Shown here piece after piece: positions 1-4,729 of a stretch of DNA of 5,106 nucleotides. Under the pieces are notes generated by a model. The model did not search any database. It was not told the DNA's origin and was given only the letters and a program-made list of their open reading frames with translations. Positions within the stretch are counted from its first letter, which is position 1; the number at the start of each line of letters is the position of its first letter. Origin of the DNA: Desulfobacterales bacterium (lineage in GTDB: Bacteria > Desulfobacterota > Desulfobulbia > Desulfobulbales > BM004); the NCBI GenBank assembly GCA_030621655.1, contig JAUXHH010000142.1:1-5106 (forward strand). Reading direction: 5' to 3'. Position numbers and translations under genes: made by a program.

Positions 1-192
1 GTCAGCCTGAACAACCTTTTCTTTCTGTTCAATACTCAGGGCACCAACTTCACAGCTGTCCACACAGGAACCACAAAGAGTGCATTTTTCATTGACCACT
101 GCAATGCCATCAATGACTTCAATGGCATCGAAGGTACATTCCTCTTCACAGACTCCGCAGCCTATACAGGCCTCTATATCAATTCGCAGCAT
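1..192 (-). CDS. etfA: Electron transfer flavoprotein alpha subunit with N-terminal 2x[4Fe-4S] ferredoxin domain (5' part only)
   Basis: Only the first 64 codons are present; the gene continues past the left edge. The visible part is a bacterial-type ferredoxin domain with two complete CxxCxxCxxxC motifs: Cys9, Cys12, Cys15, Cys19 and Cys37, Cys40, Cys43, Cys47. Each should help ligate a [4Fe-4S] cluster. The proline that often follows the fourth cysteine is replaced by Thr20 and Glu48. The gene starts at an ATG 3 nt after the etfB stop, with no evident Shine-Dalgarno, so translation is probably coupled to etfB. The EtfA assignment is inferred: the flavin-binding part is outside the window, but an ETF alpha subunit with this ferredoxin extension is the usual partner encoded directly after etfB in many anaerobes (CarE of Acetobacterium woodii is a characterised case). 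The ferredoxin domain should pass electrons between ETF flavin and an external iron-sulfur partner. A free-standing small ferredoxin is the alternative, since no stop is reached in the window. Confidence 0.82.
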   Translation of the reverse strand, partial: MLRIDIEACIGCGVCEEECTFDAIEVIDGIAVVNEKCTLCGSCVDSCEVGALSIEQKEKVVQAD

Positions 193-195
193 AAT

Positions 196-975
196 TTACA
201 GATACGGTTCAAGTTTATTTACCAATTGTTCAACCTGCTCATCAACAGTACCGCTCAGCATTGCCCGTTCACCTTTAAACTCCGGGGCAAAGACCTTTAC
301 CACCTGAGTTGTCGAACCGGGCAGTCCAAGACTATCTGCATCCGCCTCTATATCTCCAGCATTCAAGGTCTTGATGGAGAGGCTCTTGGCTTTCATCTTG
401 CCCTTTAAGGAAGGCACCCGTGGTTCGTTTATCTCTTTTACTACGGTGAGCAAACCCGGCAGCGGGATCTCAACTTCGTCATACCCGTCGTCCATCAAAC
501 GATGCAAAAGAATAGCATCGTTTTCAAATCCTGTTATCTTCCTGACATAACTGACATAGGGTATATTCAAACGTTTGGCCAAACCCGGTCCGACCTGGGC
601 TGTATCCCCGTCTATTGCCTGTTTGCCGCAGAGGATCAGATCAAATGGACCTATCTTTTCTATGGCCTTTCCCAAGGTATAGGTTGTTGCCCAGGTATCT
701 GCACCGGCAAAAGCGCGATCCGAAACGAGAACAGCCTCGTCAGCGCCGCAGGAAACTGCCTCCCGCAAGACAGCCTCAGCTTGTGGAGGTCCCATACTCA
801 AAACAGTTACCGTGCCGCCATGCTGTTCTTTCAGGCGGACTCCCTCCTCCACAGCATGCCGATCAAAGGGGTTCATGATGGCCTCAACTCCTTCTCGGGC
901 CATGGTGTTCGTTTTGGGGTCCAAACGGACATCTTTTGCGTCAGGGACCTGTTTAATGCAGACGATTATATTCAT
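196..975 (-). CDS. etfB: Electron transfer flavoprotein beta subunit
   Basis: This is a complete 259-residue protein, the usual EtfB length. The N-terminus MNIIVCIKQVPD is the typical EtfB opening and fixes the ATG start, although no Shine-Dalgarno is visible in front of it. The stretch CGKQAIDGDTAQVGP (117-130 region) is the nucleotide-binding loop; the DGDTAQVGP form is the one common in ETFs of anaerobes, unlike the mitochondrial version (AIDDDCNQTG). The ETF beta signature region is at about 158-181 (MDDGYDEVEIPLPGLLTVVKE). EtfB pairs with EtfA in a soluble cytoplasmic heterodimer that carries electrons to or from acyl-CoA dehydrogenases. It lies 64 nt after the acd stop and 3 nt before etfA, consistent with one acd-etfB-etfA transcript. 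The ETF beta call is secure. Whether this ETF bifurcates or is a simple carrier cannot be settled from this subunit alone. Confidence 0.96.
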   Translation of the reverse strand: MNIIVCIKQVPDAKDVRLDPKTNTMAREGVEAIMNPFDRHAVEEGVRLKEQHGGTVTVLSMGPPQAEAVLREAVSCGADEAVLVSDRAFAGADTWATTYTLGKAIEKIGPFDLILCGKQAIDGDTAQVGPGLAKRLNIPYVSYVRKITGFENDAILLHRLMDDGYDEVEIPLPGLLTVVKEINEPRVPSLKGKMKAKSLSIKTLNAGDIEADADSLGLPGSTTQVVKVFAPEFKGERAMLSGTVDEQVEQLVNKLEPYL

Positions 976-1039
976 GGAAGATTTTACTGTTCGTTATATT
1001 TTTTTGGGAAGCACCGGTTTTCCTGGCAGATAAAATCTA

Positions 1040-2188
1040 TTAATTATATTCCTTGTTCAGTTCCTGGCCTATGACATTTCTCTGGATCTGATTTGTTCCT
1101 TCATATATCTGGAGAATTTTTGCATCACGCATCATCTTCTCCACCGGGTATTCACGCATATACCCATAGCCAGCCAAAACCTGTACAGCATCGGTTGTGA
1201 CTTCCATTGCCATGTCAGTTGCAAATACCTTACACATGGATGAGGCTTTAGACATATCCTTGGGATGTTTAGCTATATGTTTGGCAGCGGCATAAACAAG
1301 AGCTCTGGAGGCCTCAACTTTAATTGCCATATCCGCCAGCATATGCTGAATAGCCTGGAAAGAGATAATCGGCTTACCGAATTGAACGCGCTGTTTAGCA
1401 TAAACCACAGACTCATCAAGTGCTGCCTGCCCTAATCCCACACCAAGAATCGCAATTCCCGGACGGGACAGATCCAGTGTTTTCATAACTGTTATAAAAC
1501 CCATCCCCTGCCGACCGATTAAGCGATCCTTGGGAATCCGGCAATCCTTGAAAATAAGTTCACAGGTGACGGACGCCCGGATACCCATTTTTTTCTCTTT
1601 TGGCCCACAGGAAAATCCCGGGTCTGTATCTTCGACCACAAACATGGAAGCGCCTCGAGCTCCCCTGCCCTTATCTGTCATGGCAACTACTGAATAGATT
1701 TGTGCCTCACCGGCATTGGTTATCCACTGCTTGGTGCCGTTCAGCACCCATTCATCACCATCAAGTACAGCGGTGGTCTGGATCCCTGATGCATCACTGC
1801 CGGCATTTGCCTCAGTGAGAGCAAAAGCGGCTCTCTTCTTACCACTTGCAACATCCGGCATGTATTTTTGTTTCATTTCGTCACTGCCGGACAATAATAT
1901 TGGATAAGCCCCCAAAGCGCTGGCAGCAAAGCTTGTCGCAATAGCAACACACCCACGCCCGAACTGTTCCAGAGCCAGCACTATCTCAAAACCTCCGTAT
2001 CCAAATCCACCATATTCTTCTGGAATATAAAGACCAAAAAGATCTGCCTGGGCAATATCATTCAGAATTTCTGTGGCAAACTCTTCTTTCTCATCTAATT
2101 CAGCCCGTTTTGGAATAATTTTCTCATCGGTAATCTGCCGGGCAATATCGACAATCATCTGTTGTTCTTCAGTCAAGAAATAATCCAC
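1040..2188 (-). CDS. Acyl-CoA dehydrogenase (short-chain/butyryl-CoA dehydrogenase-like)
   Basis: This 382-residue FAD enzyme catalyses alpha,beta-dehydrogenation of an acyl-CoA, or the reverse enoyl-CoA reduction. Its length is typical of the soluble family. Signature 1 is AFALTEANAGSD at 121-132; signature 2 spans about 336-357 (QVLAGYGYMREYPVEKMMRDAK). The catalytic base is Glu363 in IYEGTNQIQR, the position used in butyryl-, short- and medium-chain enzymes rather than the displaced glutamate of the isovaleryl/long-chain types. The QRVQFGKPI segment (266-274) is the conserved FAD/dimer region. The start is GTG at 2188, supported by AGGGAG 6 nt upstream and by the standard N-terminus MDYFLTEEQ. 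It is the first gene of an acd-etfB-etfA set, so its electrons go to or come from that ETF. The chain length and direction used in the cell cannot be read from the sequence; butyryl-CoA, crotonyl-CoA, branched or aryl-acyl substrates are all possible. Confidence 0.95.
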   Translation of the reverse strand: MDYFLTEEQQMIVDIARQITDEKIIPKRAELDEKEEFATEILNDIAQADLFGLYIPEEYGGFGYGGFEIVLALEQFGRGCVAIATSFAASALGAYPILLSGSDEMKQKYMPDVASGKKRAAFALTEANAGSDASGIQTTAVLDGDEWVLNGTKQWITNAGEAQIYSVVAMTDKGRGARGASMFVVEDTDPGFSCGPKEKKMGIRASVTCELIFKDCRIPKDRLIGRQGMGFITVMKTLDLSRPGIAILGVGLGQAALDESVVYAKQRVQFGKPIISFQAIQHMLADMAIKVEASRALVYAAAKHIAKHPKDMSKASSMCKVFATDMAMEVTTDAVQVLAGYGYMREYPVEKMMRDAKILQIYEGTNQIQRNVIGQELNKEYN

Positions 2189-2194
2189 CGTTCA

Positions 2195-2200
2195 CTCCCT
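2195..2200 (-). promoter_or_regulatory. Shine-Dalgarno of the acyl-CoA dehydrogenase gene
   Basis: AGGGAG on the minus strand lies 6 nt before the GTG at 2188 and decides for this non-ATG start. There is no competing in-frame ATG near the family's normal N-terminus. Confidence 0.8.
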
Positions 2201-2202
2201 TA

Positions 2203-2225
2203 TGTTAAGTGCAATAATATTAACA
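2203..2225. promoter_or_regulatory. Perfect inverted repeat, candidate operator for acd-etf
   Basis: TGTTAA (2203-2208) and TTAACA (2220-2225) form a perfect 6-bp dyad with an 11-nt AT-rich spacer. The arms bracket the candidate -10 box and lie just upstream of the acd ribosome binding site, where a repressor would block transcription. I do not recognise the motif as belonging to a named regulator. In such AT-rich DNA, a 6-bp dyad can also occur by chance. Confidence 0.35.
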
Positions 2226-2241
2226 AAGCAGAAATCTCCAA
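2214..2241 (-). promoter_or_regulatory. Candidate promoter for acd-etfB-etfA
   Basis: On the minus strand, TTGGAG (2241-2236) is followed after 16 nt by TATTAT (2219-2214, 5 of 6 to the -10 consensus). The -35 is poor (3 of 6). The predicted start near 2207 would leave a short leader of about 20 nt containing the ribosome binding site. The location in the only sizeable gap between fabH and acd supports it, but the boxes alone are weak. Confidence 0.35.
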
Positions 2242-2283
2242 AATCTATACTCCCTTCTCCACCCTGCAAGCAAGCTCAAAAAC

Positions 2284-2308
2284 AAAAAAACATTCTTGCA
2301 GCAACAAG
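2284..2308 (-). terminator. Weak terminator-like hairpin after fabH
   Basis: Just after the fabH stop, the minus strand has CTTG-TTGCTG-CAAG (2308-2295), a 4-bp stem extendable by one G-T pair. After 4 nt it is followed by seven Ts, one base and five more Ts (2290-2278). The T tract is convincing, but the stem is short and not GC-rich, so any termination is likely partial. The 3' arm can also pair with CTTGCAG at 2270-2264 (7 bp, 24-nt loop). Confidence 0.3.
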
Positions 2309-2311
2309 TCT

Positions 2312-3316
2312 CTACCAGCGCAAAAGTACAACTCCCCAGGTAAAGCCTCCGCCAAATACGCTGAAAAGCAGCAGATCGCCTTTCTGCAGACGTCCTTCAC
2401 GATTCGCCTCATCCAAGGCTATCGGCAGACTGGCTGCAGATGAATTCCCGTATTTTTGTATGGTTGTATATACTTTTTCAAATGGCAGCTTAACCCTTTC
2501 AGCCAAGCTTTTAAGAATTCTGATATTGGCCTGGTGAGGAATCATAAGATCAATGTCATCCACCGTAATTCCCTCTCTTTTAAGCAGATTCTCTACAGCA
2601 TCTCCCATTTCACGAACAGCATGTTTAAATACATCCTTGCCAACCATGTTGAATGCCGAACCATCACAAAAGCTGTCCCGATCAGGAATTGTCTCATAAT
2701 CCACAACCGGACAGTAGCGACGAGGCACCGCATCCAGGCTCAGCAACTGCCAGAGGCGTCCGTCACTATAGAGCTGGCTGGCCAACAAACCATTTTCATC
2801 TTTACTGCCGGTGACTACACAGGCGCCTGCGCCATCACCAAAGAGAATACAGGTGTTACGATCCTGCCAATTGACTCTGGCAGAAAGTGTCTCCGCCCCT
2901 ATTAGAAGGATTTTCATGTCAGGTGCATTTTTTAAATATCTGTCTGCTATCTCCAGGGCATAAGCAAAGCCGGAACATGCAGCACTGACATCAAAGGCAA
3001 ACGCATTTTCAGCACCAATTTCCTTCTGCACAAGACAGGCACAGGAGGGCATCACCATTTCGGCGGTTATAGTGCCCACGATAATCATATCAAGTTCCCG
3101 GGCAGTGACTCCAGCCATGGTTAACGCCTTTATAGCTGCCTGGGCCGCCATTTTTGAAGTCTCTTCTCCGGCTCCTGCTATTCTTCTGCTCCTGATACCG
3201 GTCCGGGTGGTTATCCACTCATCACTTGTTTCAACGATCTTCTCCAATTCCTTATTGGTCAAGATGCGTTTCGGCAAATAAGAGCCTGTCCCAATTATTT
3301 TTACTCGACCGGTCAT
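2312..3316 (-). CDS. fabH: Beta-ketoacyl-ACP synthase III (KAS III)
   Basis: FabH condenses an acyl-CoA primer (acetyl-CoA or a short branched acyl-CoA) with malonyl-ACP, starting fatty acid elongation in the cytoplasm. This 334-residue protein has the full catalytic triad: Cys114 in AACSGF, His261 in PHQANIRI, and Asn291 in YGNSSAAS. DEWITTRTGIRSRR (32-45) and the C-terminal FGGGFTWG (321-328) are also family hallmarks. Compared with E. coli FabH (317 residues), it is longer mainly by about 14 residues in the loop at roughly 195-219. Met89 sits where E. coli has Phe87, which lines the primer pocket, so primer preference may differ. The ATG overlaps the plsX stop by 4 nt (ATGA), with GGAGAG at 3327-3322 as ribosome binding site, so the two are translationally coupled. 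The gene ends at TAG, followed by a weak terminator-like element. Unlike many fab clusters, fabD, fabG and acpP do not follow. Confidence 0.97.
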   Translation of the reverse strand: MTGRVKIIGTGSYLPKRILTNKELEKIVETSDEWITTRTGIRSRRIAGAGEETSKMAAQAAIKALTMAGVTARELDMIIVGTITAEMVMPSCACLVQKEIGAENAFAFDVSAACSGFAYALEIADRYLKNAPDMKILLIGAETLSARVNWQDRNTCILFGDGAGACVVTGSKDENGLLASQLYSDGRLWQLLSLDAVPRRYCPVVDYETIPDRDSFCDGSAFNMVGKDVFKHAVREMGDAVENLLKREGITVDDIDLMIPHQANIRILKSLAERVKLPFEKVYTTIQKYGNSSAASLPIALDEANREGRLQKGDLLLFSVFGGGFTWGVVLLRW

Positions 3317-4374
3317 TCAGTCTCTCCAGACTTTTGATCAGCACCAGATCCCTTTTGCACTTCTTTGGCTTGAGCCGGATTAGATTCTGACAACAGCTGC
3401 ATAATATGGCCATTCACCCTGCTGCGAATCATCTCAGCTGCGACCCTTATGGCATTTTTAATAGCTTTGGCATTAGAACGGCCATGGCAAACTATTCCAG
3501 TGCCGTTTATACCCAACAGCGGTGCACCGCCATATTCGGCATAATCGACCCTTTTACCAAAATTGCTAAAAGCCTGCTTGGCGAGAAGATAACCTATTTT
3601 AGCCATAAAACTCTTTGACATTTCAGTGCGCAGCATGGCAATAATTGCTTCAGCCAATCCCTCGCTGACTTTCAAACAGACATTTCCAACAAAACCGTCA
3701 CAGACGATCACGTCAACATCTCCCTGGAAAATATCCCTGCCTTCAACATTACCGATAAAATTGAGCGAACTTTTCCTGAAAAGTTCATGGGCGCTCTTGA
3801 CCAGCACATTACCCTTACCGCCCTCCTCTCCGATACTGAGCAGGCCGATACTGGGTTTCTGTATTTCAAACAGGTTGTCTGAAAACGCTGAACCCATAAC
3901 ACCGAACTGGAACAGATGCTGTGGACGGCAGTCAACATTCGCACCCACATCCATCATGACCAGAGGCTTTTTCAGAGTTGGGAATATACTGGCAATCCCG
4001 GGCCTGGCGACATTTTCCAAACGGCCCAGCGATTTAATGGCTGAAACCATGGTCGCGCCGGAGTTGCCCGCACTCACCACACCATCTGCTTCGCCATTCT
4101 TGATCTGCTCAAATGCTCTGATGATTGATGAGTCTTTTTTCCTCCGTATTGCTTCAAAGGGAGACTCATCCATGGAAACTGTTTGAGAAGCATGAACGAT
4201 ATGCAATCTGGAGGAAGCCAGGGGCTGGTTCTGCAAAATTCTGTTGAGGACGTTTTCATCACCAATGAGTGCTACATCCAGGTCTGATTCCTCAACAGCC
4301 TGTATCGCCCCGGCAACCATTTCCTCCGGGCCTCGTTCACCACCCATGGCATCCAGGGCAATACGCAATGTCAC
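3313..4374 (-). CDS. plsX: Phosphate acyltransferase PlsX
   Basis: PlsX converts acyl-ACP plus phosphate to acyl-phosphate, the donor used by PlsY to acylate glycerol-3-phosphate; it is a soluble, membrane-associated enzyme of phospholipid synthesis. The protein has 353 residues, close to the family norm. It shows the conserved blocks in order: LDAMGG (7-12), VSAGNSGATM (100-109), MDVGANVD (141-148), GNVEGRD (208-214), VCDGFVGN (224-231), EYGGAPLLG (280-288) and CHGRSN (296-301). Residues from about 329 onward form a hydrophilic, probably disordered tail. The start is GTG at 4374, immediately giving the MTLRIALDAMGG N-terminus, with GGAG 6 nt upstream inside the end of rpmF. The rpmF-plsX gap is 3 nt and the fabH overlap 4 nt, the classic rpmF-plsX-fabH arrangement known from E. 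coli and many other bacteria. Confidence 0.97.
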   Translation of the reverse strand: MTLRIALDAMGGERGPEEMVAGAIQAVEESDLDVALIGDENVLNRILQNQPLASSRLHIVHASQTVSMDESPFEAIRRKKDSSIIRAFEQIKNGEADGVVSAGNSGATMVSAIKSLGRLENVARPGIASIFPTLKKPLVMMDVGANVDCRPQHLFQFGVMGSAFSDNLFEIQKPSIGLLSIGEEGGKGNVLVKSAHELFRKSSLNFIGNVEGRDIFQGDVDVIVCDGFVGNVCLKVSEGLAEAIIAMLRTEMSKSFMAKIGYLLAKQAFSNFGKRVDYAEYGGAPLLGINGTGIVCHGRSNAKAIKNAIRVAAEMIRSRVNGHIMQLLSESNPAQAKEVQKGSGADQKSGETE

Positions 4375-4377
4375 GTT

Positions 4378-4566
4378 TTACTCCAGTTCTTCTTCAAGCT
4401 TAATAACAATTCTGTCCTTATAGGTTCCACAGCCGCCGCAAAGCCTGTGCGAGAGCTTGGGCTCCCCACATTTAGGACAGCTTGAGACAGACGCAGGGGT
4501 CAACGCATCATGGGAGCGCCTTTTCCTCGTCCTGGAATAGGAATGTCTACGTTTAGGTAAAGCCAC
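4378..4566 (-). CDS. rpmF: 50S ribosomal protein L32
   Basis: This is a 62-residue basic protein of the large ribosomal subunit. The N-terminus ALPKRRHSYSRTRKRRSHDAL is the typical L32 RNA-binding opening. A four-cysteine zinc ribbon follows: Cys30 and Cys33 (CPKCG), Cys43 and Cys46 (CGGCG). It is therefore the zinc-binding (C+) form rather than a cysteine-free paralogue. The start is GTG at 4566 with a strong GGAGGT 6 nt upstream. It is the first gene of the rpmF-plsX-fabH unit and has its own good promoter, linking lipid-synthesis expression to ribosome production. The DUF177 (YceD) gene that often precedes rpmF is absent; the upstream space is non-coding. Confidence 0.96.
   Translation of the reverse strand: MALPKRRHSYSRTRKRRSHDALTPASVSSCPKCGEPKLSHRLCGGCGTYKDRIVIKLEEELE
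4381..4384 (-). promoter_or_regulatory. Shine-Dalgarno of plsX, inside rpmF
   Basis: GGAG on the minus strand overlaps the last rpmF sense codon and stop region and lies 6 nt before the plsX GTG. It supports the GTG at 4374, which gives the expected PlsX N-terminus, and suggests coupling to rpmF translation. Confidence 0.7.
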
Positions 4567-4670
4567 TTTCTAACCTCCGAATATATACAATTTTTCTTTA
4601 CAGTATGTTTTAGGAAGAGATGTTCACTTCTTCTTAAAAATATGTCTTTCACATGATCAAATACTAAACA
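4567..4670 (-). promoter_or_regulatory. Long AT-rich 5' leader of rpmF
   Basis: Between the predicted transcription start (about 4670) and the rpmF GTG lie about 100 nt without a supportable gene. Two mutually exclusive short pairings are visible: GAAGA (4633-4629) with TCTTC (4618-4614), and CTTCC (4617-4613) with the GGAGG of the ribosome binding site (4578-4574, one G-U pair). The second would hide the ribosome binding site. Both are short and may be meaningless; the leader's length is the firmer observation. Confidence 0.3.
4573..4578 (-). promoter_or_regulatory. Strong Shine-Dalgarno of rpmF
   Basis: GGAGGT on the minus strand is 6 nt before the GTG at 4566. It is the best ribosome binding site in the window and fixes the rpmF start at a GTG. 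Confidence 0.88.
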
Positions 4671-4676
4671 GCGGAG

Positions 4677-4704
4677 ACTATAAAAAATTACCTATAATTG
4701 TCAA
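4677..4704 (-). promoter_or_regulatory. Sigma70-type promoter for rpmF-plsX-fabH
   Basis: On the minus strand, a perfect -35 TTGACA (4704-4699) is followed after 16 nt by TATAGT (4682-4677, 5 of 6). The spacer is AT-rich with a T run. Transcription would begin near 4670. It lies 25 nt after the stop of the upstream membrane protein gene and ahead of the ribosomal protein gene, as expected for a strong housekeeping promoter. Confidence 0.75.
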
Positions 4705-4729
4705 GTCATTTTCCCACTGTAACGCTCTC

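Noticed and set aside
1005..1021. Small inverted repeat GGAAG...TTTTCC between acd and etfB as a terminator
   Set aside because: The stem is only 4-5 bp, and on the transcribed strand it is followed by As rather than Ts. The gap looks like an intra-operon spacer.
502..1074. Long plus-strand open frame opposite etfB (190 codons)
   Set aside because: It lies antisense to a clearly conserved EtfB, its product has no recognisable domain, and it ends inside acd. It is a shadow of the etfB codon pattern.
2456..2905. Plus-strand open frame opposite fabH (149 codons)
   Set aside because: It overlaps the catalytic region of FabH on the other strand and shows no protein family features.
3708..3950. 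Minus-strand open frame in another phase inside plsX
   Set aside because: It is fully contained in plsX, which is intact and conserved in its own frame.
3626..4186. Plus-strand open frame opposite plsX (186 codons)
   Set aside because: It is antisense to conserved PlsX motifs, with low-complexity Ser/Thr/Pro/Leu composition typical of a shadow frame.
4641..4655. ATGT-GAAAG-ACAT hairpin in the rpmF leader as a terminator or riboswitch
   Set aside because: The 4-bp AT-rich stem is too weak, and nothing resembles a known riboswitch core.
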